Assembly (NCBI GenBank): GCA_023229685.1
Contig: JALNYT010000009.1
Span: 1 to 64,000 of the forward strand
DNA length: 64,000 bases
Direction of reading: 5' to 3'
Source: Sulfuritalea sp.
Lineage (GTDB): Bacteria > Pseudomonadota > Gammaproteobacteria > Burkholderiales > Rhodocyclaceae
Under the pieces are notes generated by a model. That model did not search any database and was not told where the DNA came from. It saw nothing but the letters and a program-made list of their open reading frames with translations. Position 1 is the stretch's first letter; each line of letters starts with the position of its first letter. The position numbers were made by a program, and so were the translations under genes. Below are positions 33,469 through 42,734 of the stretch, one piece after another.

Positions 33469-34531
33469 CGACGTGCTTGTCGTAGATGGCGGCAAATTGG
33501 TCGCTCTGGGCGGCGAAACAGGCCAGTACCGCGGGGTCGAAGTGCTCTGGCTGGGTGCGACCATCACCCTGGGTAATGATCGCGACAGTCCGCGCGTGAT
33601 CGATGGCCGGCTTATAGGGACGCCGACTGCGCAGCGCGTCGTAGACGTCGCAGATCTGCATGATCCGTGCGGCCAGCGGAATTGCTTCGCCCCGGAGGCC
33701 GTTCGGGTAGCCGCTGCCGTCCCAGCGTTCGTGGTGGTTGAGGGCAATTGCCGAACCCATGCGGGTATAGGGCGAAGTACCGCTGGCCAGAATGCTGGCG
33801 CCCAGCGTGCAGTGGGTCCTCATGATGACCCACTCCTCGGGCGTGAAGCCGCCCGGCTTCAGTAGCACATGATCGGCAATACCGATCTTGCCGATGTCGT
33901 GCATCGGGCTGGCGTGGTAGATGGTGTCGTGGAAATCGGCCGGCATATTCATGGCCTCCGCTAGCACCTTGCAGTAATGGCTGATGCGCCGGACGTGGTG
34001 ACCGGTCTCTTCGTCCTTGCGCTCTGCGGCGCGCACCAGAGTGAATACTGTGTCGCGATAGGCTTCTTCGAGCTGCGCGGTGCGTTCGCGCACCTGTTCA
34101 TCGAGAATCCGGTTGTGGTTGGCGAGGAAGTCGCCGTATTCCTTCAGCCGCAACAGGTTGCGCACCCGTACGCGCAAGTCGGCGTGATCGACGGGCTTGG
34201 CAAGAAATTCCTCGGCGCCGGCCTCGAGGGCGCGCAGCTTGGATTCGCGGTCGTCGAGCGCAGTGACCATGATCACCGGCACCGGTTGCGTGCGCGGATC
34301 GGCTTTGAGCTTGGCCACGGTCTCGAAGCCGTCCATATCCGGCATCATGATGTCGAGCAGGATCAGATCCGGATTTTCCGCCGCCGCCAATACAAGCGCT
34401 TCGCTGCCGTTGCGGGCGGCGATCGTGGCATATCCCTCGGCGTGCAACAACGTTTCGAGCAATTTGATGTTGTGCGCCTGATCGTCGACGACCATGACCG
34501 TGGCCGTCTTTTGCGGACTATTGGCATTCAT
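33461..34531 (-). CDS. Response regulator with HD-GYP phosphodiesterase domain (RpfG-like)
   Basis: The protein has 356 residues. The receiver has Asp60 in LILLDIMMPDMDG and Lys in FLAKPV. The HD-GYP domain (about 160-350) carries HDIGKIGIADHVLLKPGG and NHHERWDGSGYPNGLRGEAI, the full metal and HHExxDGxGYP motif set of active cyclic-di-GMP phosphodiesterases. It is coupled by an 8-bp overlap to the diguanylate cyclase, giving a make/break pair in one transcript. The start lies about 120 bp from palindrome copy I in the divergent region. Confidence 0.93.
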   Translation of the reverse strand: MNANSPQKTATVMVVDDQAHNIKLLETLLHAEGYATIAARNGSEALVLAAAENPDLILLDIMMPDMDGFETVAKLKADPRTQPVPVIMVTALDDRESKLRALEAGAEEFLAKPVDHADLRVRVRNLLRLKEYGDFLANHNRILDEQVRERTAQLEEAYRDTVFTLVRAAERKDEETGHHVRRISHYCKVLAEAMNMPADFHDTIYHASPMHDIGKIGIADHVLLKPGGFTPEEWVIMRTHCTLGASILASGTSPYTRMGSAIALNHHERWDGSGYPNGLRGEAIPLAARIMQICDVYDALRSRRPYKPAIDHARTVAIITQGDGRTQPEHFDPAVLACFAAQSDQFAAIYDKHVDD

Positions 34532-34649
34532 GCATTCAACTTTCTGTTGTGATTCGGCGCTCCACGTCGATCAACCGCGCAGGGAACAGCCGCGCCCACT
34601 CTGAACGAGCTCATCAAAGACAAGGCTAGGAGAAAAACTGGCTGGCGTA

Positions 34650-34665
34650 TGTACGCTGTCGCACG
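34650..34665 (+). promoter_or_regulatory. Palindromic element, copy I (upstream of receiver-HPt gene)
   Basis: TGTACGCTGTCGCACG followed by GAGCGG. It lies in the divergent region 34532-34714, oriented toward the receiver-HPt gene, whose start is 50 bp away. A site on this face could also influence the HD-GYP/cyclase pair on the other strand. Confidence 0.6.
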
Positions 34666-34714
34666 GAGCGGTGCTAGCGGGCAAGGGAGAATTCGCGGAC
34701 GGAGAGAACAGCCT

Positions 34715-35554
34715 GTGGCCACAGTATTAGTCGTTGAAGACAATCCGGTAAACATGAAACTGGCCGTGCTTCTGTTGCGTAACGCAGGCCACACGGTGCT
34801 GTGCGCGGTTGATGCCGAGGCCGGCTTGACGATTGCTCGGGCCGAGCAGCCTGACCTCGTCCTTATGGATTTGCAACTGCCCGGTATGGATGGCTTGGCG
34901 GCGACGACTCTGCTCAAACAGGATCCGGCCACCGCCGCCATTCCGGTCATTGCCCTGAGTGCGATGGCGATCAACGCGAACCACGAAATAAGGCCGGGAG
35001 CCGATTGCGATGCGTATCTCGCCAAGCCGTTGCGCTATCAGGAATTGTATGCGGCGATCGACACCCTTTTGACCGGGAAGAAACTGCAAGGAGCGAGGGA
35101 GGCTGATTCGGATTTGAATGCGCCCCTGACAACATGCCTGTCGGGTTCTGTCCCCAGCTCGCATTTGCACGGCGCAACCCTACGTCAAGCGCCACGGGCG
35201 GCTGCCGCCTCAGCGGTGGACGTGGGTGTGCTGGAAAGCCTGATTGGTAGCGATCCGGCCGTGATTCTCGAGTTCCTGAATGCGTTTCGGACCAGTGCCT
35301 CGACGATCGCGCTGGAATTGAAAATGGCTTGTGACGACGGCCAGCCGGTGCAGGCAGGCAGGCAGGCGCACAAACTCAGGTCTTCGGCGCATATCGTGGG
35401 TGCGGTAACACTCGGCAGGCTGTGTGCGGAAATGGAGGCGGCCGGCAAGGCCGGCCGCATGGAAACGCTGGCGGCGCTATTGCCGCTGTTCGAGCAGGAA
35501 CTCGACGGCGTAAACTCCTTTCTCGATTCCTTGCAGGCGCCGCGGGCAAGCTGA
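34715..35554 (+). CDS. Response regulator with C-terminal HPt domain
   Basis: The protein has 279 residues from GTG 34715 (GGAGAG upstream). The receiver has Asp52 in LVLMDLQLPGMDG and Lys in YLAKPLRYQE. A Ser/Pro/Ala linker follows, then an HPt domain with phosphorylatable His219 in RQAHKLRSSAHIVGA. The receiver closely resembles the single-domain regulator at 24688. It is a phosphorelay intermediate with no output domain of its own. It is transcribed away from the kinase block but probably belongs to the same pathway. Confidence 0.9.
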   Translation: MATVLVVEDNPVNMKLAVLLLRNAGHTVLCAVDAEAGLTIARAEQPDLVLMDLQLPGMDGLAATTLLKQDPATAAIPVIALSAMAINANHEIRPGADCDAYLAKPLRYQELYAAIDTLLTGKKLQGAREADSDLNAPLTTCLSGSVPSSHLHGATLRQAPRAAAASAVDVGVLESLIGSDPAVILEFLNAFRTSASTIALELKMACDDGQPVQAGRQAHKLRSSAHIVGAVTLGRLCAEMEAAGKAGRMETLAALLPLFEQELDGVNSFLDSLQAPRAS

Positions 35555-35742
35555 ACAGCCCGCAGTGTAGGGCGGCCGCCTTGCCGTTGCGCCGGACCGT
35601 CCGGCCGCCGCGTCGTTGGCGGTTGCCAGCGGCCAAGCCGACCGAGTAAGCATGCGGGTTTCAGTCGATGGAAATGGCTGCTGTTGCAGGCTGTATCTTG
35701 CCTGCAACGGCCTGTTTATCAAGTCCTTAATCAGTCTTCCGC

Positions 35743-35748
35743 TATAAT
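35743..35748 (+). promoter_or_regulatory. Probable -10 box of guaB
   Basis: A perfect TATAAT, 28 bp before the guaB start. No consensus -35 is present at 17 bp; the nearest weak match is TTATCA at 35715. The stretch 35555-35742 upstream is GC-rich and shows nothing else. Confidence 0.5.
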
Positions 35749-35775
35749 GCGTTTTTGGCACGAAGGAATTTTATT

Positions 35776-37236
35776 ATGCGACTGCTCCAGAAGGCGCTGA
35801 CGTTTGACGACGTCCTCCTGGTTCCCGCTCACTCGGCGATCCTCCCCCGTGACGTCAGCCTCGCCACCCGCCTTACCCGCAAGATTCAGCTGAACCTGCC
35901 GCTTCTTTCCGCCGCGATGGATACGGTGACCGAGGCGCGTCTGGCCATAGCCTTGGCGCAGGAAGGTGGCATCGGCATCGTGCACAAGAACCTGACTCCC
36001 CAGGCCCAGGCCGCCGAAGTGGCCAAGGTCAAGCGTTTCGAATCCGGTGTGCTGAGAGACCCGATCACCGTCCCGCCCACCATGACGGTGCGTGAGGTAC
36101 TGGCACTGACACGCAGCTACCGCATTTCCGGTCTGCCCGTGGTGGATAACGGAGTCGTGGTGGGCATCGTCACCAATCGTGATACGCGTTTCGAGACCAA
36201 CCTCGATCAGGCGGTGCGCGCCATCATGACCCCGCGCGAGCGGCTGATCACCGTCATGGAGGGAAGTTCGCCGGAGGAGGCCAAGGCCCTGATGCACAAG
36301 CATCGTCTCGAGCGCGTGCTGGTGATCGATGCCGACTTCCGGTTGCGCGGCCTGGTGACTGTCAAGGATATTCTCAAGTCCAGCGAACATCCATTTGCCT
36401 GCAAGGACGAGCAAGGCCATCTGCGCGTCGGTGCCGCCATTGGTGTCGGTGAAGGCACCGAGGCACGCGCGGAACTGCTGGCCGAAGCCGGCGTCGATGT
36501 GATTGTGGTCGATACCGCTCACGGACATTCGGAGGGCGTGCTGAAGCGCGTGCAGTGGGTCAAGAAGAATTTCCCGCAAGTGGAAGTGATCGGCGGCAAC
36601 ATCGCCACGGCGAACGCGGCGAAGGCGCTGGTCGATCATGGTGCCGATGGCGTCAAGGTGGGCATCGGCCCCGGCTCAATCTGCACCACACGTATTGTCG
36701 CCGGCGTCGGCGTACCGCAGATTACCGCGGTGGAAATGGTCGCCAACGCAATGGCTGCCAGCGGCATACCGCTGATCGCCGATGGCGGCATTCGCTTCTC
36801 GGGCGATATCTCGAAGGCCATCGCAGCCGGCGCCAATTCCGTGATGCTGGGCGGCCTGTTCGCCGGCACCGAGGAAGCGCCGGGCGAAACCGTGCTGTAT
36901 CAGGGACGCTCCTACAAAGCCTATCGCGGCATGGGTAGTCTGGGCGCGATGAAGGATGGTGCGGCGGATCGCTACTTCCAGGATTCCGACGCCAATGTCG
37001 AAAAGTTGGTGCCGGAAGGCATCGAAGGCCGCGTGCCCTATAAAGGTCCGGTCATCGCCGTGATCCACCAGTTGATGGGGGGCTTGCGTTCGTCCATGGG
37101 CTACGTGGGCTGCGCCACGATTGACGAGATGCGGGCCAAGGCCGAGTTTGTCGAAATCACGTCGGCCGGCATCCGCGAATCGCACGTACATGATGTACAG
37201 ATCACCAAGGAAGCGCCGAACTACCATATCGATTGA
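35776..37236 (+). CDS. guaB: IMP dehydrogenase
   Basis: The protein has 486 residues, full length. ATG 35776 is preceded by GAAGGAAT. It converts IMP to XMP with NAD+, the first step of GMP synthesis. Two CBS domains (about 95-200) interrupt the barrel. The active-site loop GIGPGSICTTRIVAGVGVPQ carries the catalytic Cys, and YRGMGSLGAM is the family flap region. guaA follows after 123 bp, but a terminator lies between them. Confidence 0.97.
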   Translation: MRLLQKALTFDDVLLVPAHSAILPRDVSLATRLTRKIQLNLPLLSAAMDTVTEARLAIALAQEGGIGIVHKNLTPQAQAAEVAKVKRFESGVLRDPITVPPTMTVREVLALTRSYRISGLPVVDNGVVVGIVTNRDTRFETNLDQAVRAIMTPRERLITVMEGSSPEEAKALMHKHRLERVLVIDADFRLRGLVTVKDILKSSEHPFACKDEQGHLRVGAAIGVGEGTEARAELLAEAGVDVIVVDTAHGHSEGVLKRVQWVKKNFPQVEVIGGNIATANAAKALVDHGADGVKVGIGPGSICTTRIVAGVGVPQITAVEMVANAMAASGIPLIADGGIRFSGDISKAIAAGANSVMLGGLFAGTEEAPGETVLYQGRSYKAYRGMGSLGAMKDGAADRYFQDSDANVEKLVPEGIEGRVPYKGPVIAVIHQLMGGLRSSMGYVGCATIDEMRAKAEFVEITSAGIRESHVHDVQITKEAPNYHID

Positions 37237-37250
37237 TGTCTTTGGTCTGG

Positions 37251-37281
37251 AAAAGGCGGCTGCGGCCGCCTTTTTCATTTT
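37251..37281 (+). terminator. Intrinsic terminator after guaB
   Basis: Stem AAAAGGCGGC / GCCGCCTTTT with loop TGCG, followed by TTTTTCATTTTT. It is the best intrinsic terminator in the window and separates guaB from guaA. Confidence 0.85.
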
Positions 37282-37359
37282 TAGTTCTGGCCGCTCCGCT
37301 TAACGTCGATAATGCCGACGTTAGCGTCCACTGAAACTTCGTTTTGCGAGATTCCCGCC

Positions 37360-38925
37360 ATGGCCCACCAGAAAATCCTCATCCTAGACTTCGGTTCCCA
37401 GGTCGCACAGCTGATTGCCCGCCGCGTGCGCGAGCAGCAGGTGTATTGCGAACTGCATTCCTTTGATGTCTCCGAGGACTTCATCCGCGAGTTCAAGCCG
37501 CAGGGCATCATTCTTTCCGGCGGGCCGAACTCGGTCTATGGGGCAGAGGAATGGAAGGCGCCCGACATCGTCTTCAAACTGGGCGTGCCGGTGCTCGGCA
37601 TCTGCTACGGCATGCAGACCATGGCCGCGCAACTCGGCGGCAAGGTCGAAAGCAGCCACAAGCGCGAATTCGGCTATGCGGAAATGCGTGCGCGCGGACA
37701 CTCCAAGCTGTTCAACGGCATTCAGGATCGTGTTAACGCCGAGGGGCATGGCCTGCTCGAAGTCTGGATGAGCCATGGCGACAAGGTGACGGAACTGCCG
37801 CCCGGCTTCAAGGTCATCGGCGGCAATGAATCGACGCCGATTGCCGCGATGGCGGACGAGGCGCGCGGCTTCTATGCCGTGCAATTCCATCCCGAAGTCA
37901 CGCACACCCTCAAGGGGCGCGAGATCATCGCCCGCTACGTGCATGACATCTGTGGCTGCGGACGTGACTGGAACATGCCCAACTATGTCGAGGAGGCGAT
38001 CGACAAGGTACGTGCCCAGGTGGGCAAGGAAGAGGTGATTCTCGGCCTTTCCGGCGGTGTCGACTCTTCCGTGGTGGCAGCCCTGCTGCACCGTGCCATC
38101 GGCAATCAGCTTACCTGCGTATTCGTCGATAACGGCTTGCTGCGGCTCAATGAAGCGGTGCAGGTGATGGACACCTTTGCCCGCAACCTGGGCGTCAAGG
38201 TGATCCACGTCGATGCGGTAAACCAGTTCATGGGGCACCTCAAAGGCGTTGCCGATCCGGAACAGAAGCGCAAGATCATCGGCCGCGAGTTTGTCGAGGT
38301 GTTTCAGTCCGAAGCGCAGAAGCTGCCCAACGCGAGATGGCTGGCGCAGGGTACGATCTATCCCGATGTGATCGAATCGGCAGGGGCAAAGACCAACAAG
38401 GCGCACGCCATCAAGAGTCACCACAACGTCGGCGGACTGCCTGAAACGCTGAACCTCAAGCTGCTGGAACCTTTGCGCGAACTGTTCAAGGACGAAGTGC
38501 GTGAATTCGGTGTGGCGCTGGGTCTGCCGCACGAGATGGTGTACCGCCATCCCTTCCCCGGTCCCGGCCTCGGCGTGCGCATTCTCGGCGAGGTCAAGCA
38601 GGAATTTGCCGATCTGCTGCGCCGTGCCGACGCGATATTCATCGACGAACTGCGGGCGGCCGACTGGTACGACAAGACCAGCCAGGCGTTCGCCGTTTTC
38701 CTGCCGGTGAAGAGCGTCGGCGTCATGGGCGACGGTCGCACCTACGACTATGTGGTGGCCCTGCGTGCCGTGCAGACCTCGGACTTCATGACCGCCAAGT
38801 GGGCGGAACTCCCCCACGAACTCCTGGGCCGGGTCTCCAACCGGATCATCAACGAGGTGCGCGGCATCAACCGCGTGGTCTATGACATCTCAGGCAAGCC
38901 GCCAGCGACCATAGAATGGGAATGA
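37360..38925 (+). CDS. guaA: GMP synthase (glutamine-hydrolysing)
   Basis: The protein has 521 residues from ATG 37360. The N-terminal class I glutamine amidotransferase has nucleophile Cys82 (GICYGMQT) and the His/Glu pair in QFHPEVTH. The ATP pyrophosphatase domain carries the PP-loop LGLSGGVDSSVVAA, and the dimerisation domain ends in KPPATIEWE, the conserved GuaA tail. It converts XMP to GMP. It has no strong ribosome binding site and probably its own promoter after the guaB terminator. Confidence 0.97.
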   Translation: MAHQKILILDFGSQVAQLIARRVREQQVYCELHSFDVSEDFIREFKPQGIILSGGPNSVYGAEEWKAPDIVFKLGVPVLGICYGMQTMAAQLGGKVESSHKREFGYAEMRARGHSKLFNGIQDRVNAEGHGLLEVWMSHGDKVTELPPGFKVIGGNESTPIAAMADEARGFYAVQFHPEVTHTLKGREIIARYVHDICGCGRDWNMPNYVEEAIDKVRAQVGKEEVILGLSGGVDSSVVAALLHRAIGNQLTCVFVDNGLLRLNEAVQVMDTFARNLGVKVIHVDAVNQFMGHLKGVADPEQKRKIIGREFVEVFQSEAQKLPNARWLAQGTIYPDVIESAGAKTNKAHAIKSHHNVGGLPETLNLKLLEPLRELFKDEVREFGVALGLPHEMVYRHPFPGPGLGVRILGEVKQEFADLLRRADAIFIDELRAADWYDKTSQAFAVFLPVKSVGVMGDGRTYDYVVALRAVQTSDFMTAKWAELPHELLGRVSNRIINEVRGINRVVYDISGKPPATIEWE

Positions 38926-38947
38926 CCCCTCACGGTCCGACGACAAG

Positions 38948-39658
38948 CTAGGCAGCCGCGACGGAAGCACCCTTGGGTTCGGCCGTCGCCCGTCGCGCGG
39001 CTTCGGCTGCCTGTACTTCTTCAACCCTCTTCAGAAACTCGTTAACAGCCGGAAAGTTGTTCTGCAACGCCACGTCGGAAGCCTTGCCGGACGGACCGAC
39101 CAGCAGCGACGACGCACCTCGTTGGATCAATCTCTGAACTATCTTGAACTCGCCACGCTGAGCGGCATGCATCAACGGCGACATGCCTTGGCTGTCGAAG
39201 GTGTCAAGGTCGAAATCCATCGCGAGCACAGTCTTGACATAGGGAAGATTACCGCGCTCGATGGCGTTGAGCAGCACTCGAGTCGCTTCAGGATTTTGGG
39301 TGCGTTTTTTCGCCTCCAGCCCTGAAGGCATCAGTTTGGCGCCATAGTTGAGCAAAGAGATTGCGACCATGATGACCAGTGCTGCGAGCATCGGCCCCTG
39401 GCTGATGCCCAACTCCTCGGCCAATTTTCCCGGCAGGTTGGCGCCGACGGCCAGCAGGGCATACAGCAGGAAGAAGAAGAAGCGCACATACAGGAATAGG
39501 GCAATCACCACCATCAGGCCCAAGATGGCCATGAGCAGACCGACGTCCACCCCAATACTGTCGAGCACCTTGCTGGGAAGGTTGGCGACCAGGGCCATCG
39601 CTCCGACCAGTCCGACCAAGGTCCATTCCCTGATTTGTTTTTGTCTGACGATGTCCAT
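38948..39658 (-). CDS. Membrane-anchored ankyrin-repeat protein
   Basis: The protein has 236 residues. Three hydrophobic segments lie in the first 110 residues (LVGLVGAMALVANLP, GLLMAILGLMVVIALFLYVR, GPMLAALVIMVAISLLNYGA). The cytoplasmic C-terminal half has two to three ankyrin repeats (DTFDSQGMSPLMHAAQRGEF) and an Ala-rich tail. Ankyrin repeats bind proteins; the partner is unknown. It converges on guaA with 22 bp between and no visible terminator. Confidence 0.8.
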   Translation of the reverse strand: MDIVRQKQIREWTLVGLVGAMALVANLPSKVLDSIGVDVGLLMAILGLMVVIALFLYVRFFFFLLYALLAVGANLPGKLAEELGISQGPMLAALVIMVAISLLNYGAKLMPSGLEAKKRTQNPEATRVLLNAIERGNLPYVKTVLAMDFDLDTFDSQGMSPLMHAAQRGEFKIVQRLIQRGASSLLVGPSGKASDVALQNNFPAVNEFLKRVEEVQAAEAARRATAEPKGASVAAA

Positions 39659-39913
39659 ATCGATCTTTAGTTAGAAATGCCTGCTGCAGGAGCGTGGCAA
39701 GCAAGCCACGGGTCAAGGGCAATGTGCGGAGCCCTGAGCCTTCGATCAATTTGAGCTAATTTAGCGCATTTTGCGTCCGGATGGAATTCCATTTTCGAGA
39801 GAAAAGCGGATTTTAATCGCAGGATTTCGTGCAATTTCCCCTCTGGAAACGCTAAAGTGACGGTCTTTGTGCATAGCGACAATTTGACGGTTCGACAACA
39901 AGGAGAAGTAGTG

Positions 39914-42709
39914 ATGAAACGGCAATGGGTATTTGCTTTCGAGGAGGGCGACGGCAAGAACAAGATGTTGCTCGGCGGCAAGGGCGCCAACTTGTGCGAG
40001 ATGACGCAGATCGGCCTCAACGTCCCCCCTGGCTTCGTTATCACCACGGATGCCTGTCTCGCTTTCCTGGAAAAGGACCACCTGCCCGACGGCGTGATGG
40101 AAGAGACCTTGGCCCACATGAAGGCCCTGGAAAAGAAGACGGGGAAAACCTTTGGCGGCGCCGATAACCCGCTGCTGGTCTCGGTCCGTTCGGGTTCCTC
40201 CATGTCGATGCCGGGCATGATGGACACTGTTCTCAACCTCGGCCTCAACGCGACCACGCTCAAGGGCCTGATTGCCCAGACCAACAATCCGCGCTTCGGC
40301 TACGACGCGTGGCGCCGTTTCATTCAGCTTTTCGGCAAGATTGCCCTCGGCATTGCCGACGAGCACTTCGACGCTGCGATGGCGGTGATCAAGACCCGCT
40401 ACGGCGCCACCCAGGACATTGATCTGAAGCCCGACCATCTGGCCGAGTTGGCGAAGGAGTTTCTCGCCATCGTCAAGCGACATACCGGTAAGCCCTTCCC
40501 CGAAGACCCTTACCAGCAACTGGAAATTGCCATAGGTGCGGTGTTCCGGTCCTGGAACGGCAAGCGCGCGATCGACTATCGCAAGCAGTTCAAGATCACC
40601 AAGGAAATGGCTAACGGCACCGCCGTCAATATCGTGACCATGGTGTTCGGCAACATGGGTACCGATTCGGGTACCGGCGTTGGTTTCACACGCAACCCCG
40701 GCACCGGCGAAAACGTCATCTACGGTGAATACCTGGTCAACGCCCAGGGCGAGGATGTGGTCGCCGGCATTCGCACGCCGAAGCCGATTGCCGAGATGGA
40801 ACAGGAAATGCCGGAAATCTATCGGCAGTTGCAGGAACTGCATGCACGCCTCGAAGGGCATTACGCAGAAGTGCAGGACTTCGAATTCACCATCGAGAAG
40901 GGCCAGCTCTACTGCCTGCAGACACGCAACGGCAAGATGAATGCACGGGCGATGTTGCGCACCTCGGTCGAGATGCACCGCGAGGGCCTGATCACTCGCG
41001 AAAAAGCCCTGACGCGGATTGACCCGACGCTGCTGGAGCAAATGCTGGCGCCGCAACTGGTGGCCGACTTCAAGGGCAAGCCGCTGGCGACCGGCCTGCC
41101 GGCATCCCCCGGGGCTGCCTCGGGCAAGATCGTGTTCGATGCCGATACGGCGGAGGAGCGCGGCAAGGCCGGCGAACGCATCATCCTGGTGCGTGAGGAA
41201 ACCAAGCCGGAAGACATTCATGGCTTCTTCCAGGCGCAAGGCATCCTGACCAGCCGCGGTGGCAAAACCTCGCATGCCGCCGTAGTTGCCCGCGGCATGG
41301 GCAAACCCTGCGTCTCGGGCTGCGAGGCCATCGTCATCAACGACACTGCGCGGCGCGCGACGATCGGCGAGACCACCCTGCACGAAGGCGACGTCATCAC
41401 CATCGATGGCAGCAACGGCAACGTCTACGCCGGTGAAGTCCCGACGGTCGAGGCGGAGTTTTCAGAGGACATGGAAACCTTGCTGGACTGGGCCGACGAG
41501 GTTGCGCGACTCAAGGTGATGGCCAACGCCGACACGCCGGACGACGCCGCGCGCGCGCGGCGTTACGGTGCCATGGGTATCGGCTTGTGTCGCACCGAGC
41601 GGATGTTCAACAGTTCCGATCGGCTGCCCATCGTGCAGGAGATGATCCTCGCCGAAACCATCGAGGAGCGCCAGACGGCGCTGGATCGGCTGCTGCCAAT
41701 TCAGCGCGGCGACTTCAAGGGCATCTTCAAAGCCATGAAGGGTCTGCCGGTGACCGTGCGCCTGCTCGATCCGCCGATGCACGAATTCCTGCCGACGACA
41801 GCGCAGTTGGAGCTGGAGATTGCCCATTTGCACCACATGCGCGATTCGATCAAGGCCATGGAAGAACTGCCGGAAACCCTGAAGCTGCTCAGTCCGCGGT
41901 TGTATCAGCAGTATGCGGATGGCTTGGGCAAGTTGTCGGTGAGCATGAAAGAGTTCAAGGACGGCCATCTTGACGTGGATGCTATCCACAAGAAGGAGAA
42001 GATCCTCAAGAAGGTCCGTGCGCTGTCCGAGGTCAACCCCATGCTCGGCCACCGCGGCGTGCGTCTGGGCATCACCTATCCCGAGATCTACATGATGCAG
42101 ATTCAGGCGATTCTGGAAGCGGCCGCGCTGTGCGCCAAGGAGGGAACCGAGGTCCATCCGGAAATCATGGTGCCGCAGGTGGCGACGGTCGAGGAACTGT
42201 GCCGCATTCACAGCTATGTGAAACGCCTGCACAAGGTCGTCGAACTGACCCACGGCATCAAGGTGAACGTCAAATTCGGCAGCATGCTGGAAGTCGTGCG
42301 CGCCTGCCTGCGCGCCGGACGCATGGCCGAAGATGCCGAGTTCTTCTCCTTCGGCACCAACGACCTGACGCAAGCCACGTTCTCCTTCAGCCGTGAAGAT
42401 GCCGAGAACAAGTTCCTGCCTGCCTATATCGAAACCGGAATTCTGCAGGACAACCCGTTCGAGGTGCTGGACCAGAAGGGTGTCGGCGAATTGATGAAAC
42501 TTGCGGTCACTGAAGGACGCAAGACGCGGCCGGACTTGAAGGTGGGCATCTGCGGCGAGCATGGCGGCCACCCCGGGTCGATCCAGTTCTGCCACAGCAT
42601 CGGGCTCACCTACGTCTCGTGTTCGGGCCCGCGTGTGCCGATCGCGCGACTGGCTGCCGCTCAGGCACAACTGCTGGAAGCTGGCGGCTCGGTCACCAAG
42701 AACGCATAG
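39914..42709 (+). CDS. ppdK: Pyruvate, phosphate dikinase
   Basis: The protein has 931 residues from ATG 39914 with AGGAG at 39901. It interconverts pyruvate, ATP and Pi with PEP, AMP and PPi. The N-terminal ATP-grasp domain (LLGGKGANLCEM, VRSGSSMSMPGMMDTVLNLG), the phosphohistidine domain with His454 (GGKTSHAAVVARGMGKPCVS) and the C-terminal PEP-binding barrel (GICGEHGGHPGSIQFCH) are all present. The length is a little over the usual 880. It gives the cell a reversible glycolytic/gluconeogenic step. The 255-bp region upstream shows only a small hairpin (39693-39710) and no clear promoter. Confidence 0.96.
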   Translation: MKRQWVFAFEEGDGKNKMLLGGKGANLCEMTQIGLNVPPGFVITTDACLAFLEKDHLPDGVMEETLAHMKALEKKTGKTFGGADNPLLVSVRSGSSMSMPGMMDTVLNLGLNATTLKGLIAQTNNPRFGYDAWRRFIQLFGKIALGIADEHFDAAMAVIKTRYGATQDIDLKPDHLAELAKEFLAIVKRHTGKPFPEDPYQQLEIAIGAVFRSWNGKRAIDYRKQFKITKEMANGTAVNIVTMVFGNMGTDSGTGVGFTRNPGTGENVIYGEYLVNAQGEDVVAGIRTPKPIAEMEQEMPEIYRQLQELHARLEGHYAEVQDFEFTIEKGQLYCLQTRNGKMNARAMLRTSVEMHREGLITREKALTRIDPTLLEQMLAPQLVADFKGKPLATGLPASPGAASGKIVFDADTAEERGKAGERIILVREETKPEDIHGFFQAQGILTSRGGKTSHAAVVARGMGKPCVSGCEAIVINDTARRATIGETTLHEGDVITIDGSNGNVYAGEVPTVEAEFSEDMETLLDWADEVARLKVMANADTPDDAARARRYGAMGIGLCRTERMFNSSDRLPIVQEMILAETIEERQTALDRLLPIQRGDFKGIFKAMKGLPVTVRLLDPPMHEFLPTTAQLELEIAHLHHMRDSIKAMEELPETLKLLSPRLYQQYADGLGKLSVSMKEFKDGHLDVDAIHKKEKILKKVRALSEVNPMLGHRGVRLGITYPEIYMMQIQAILEAAALCAKEGTEVHPEIMVPQVATVEELCRIHSYVKRLHKVVELTHGIKVNVKFGSMLEVVRACLRAGRMAEDAEFFSFGTNDLTQATFSFSREDAENKFLPAYIETGILQDNPFEVLDQKGVGELMKLAVTEGRKTRPDLKVGICGEHGGHPGSIQFCHSIGLTYVSCSGPRVPIARLAAAQAQLLEAGGSVTKNA

Positions 42710-42734
42710 CGCGGGGGTCACCACGGCGAACGCG

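Noticed and set aside
39693..39710. A short hairpin CGTGGC...GCCACG upstream of ppdK.
   Set aside because: A six-base stem with no T-tract is too weak to call a terminator or regulator.
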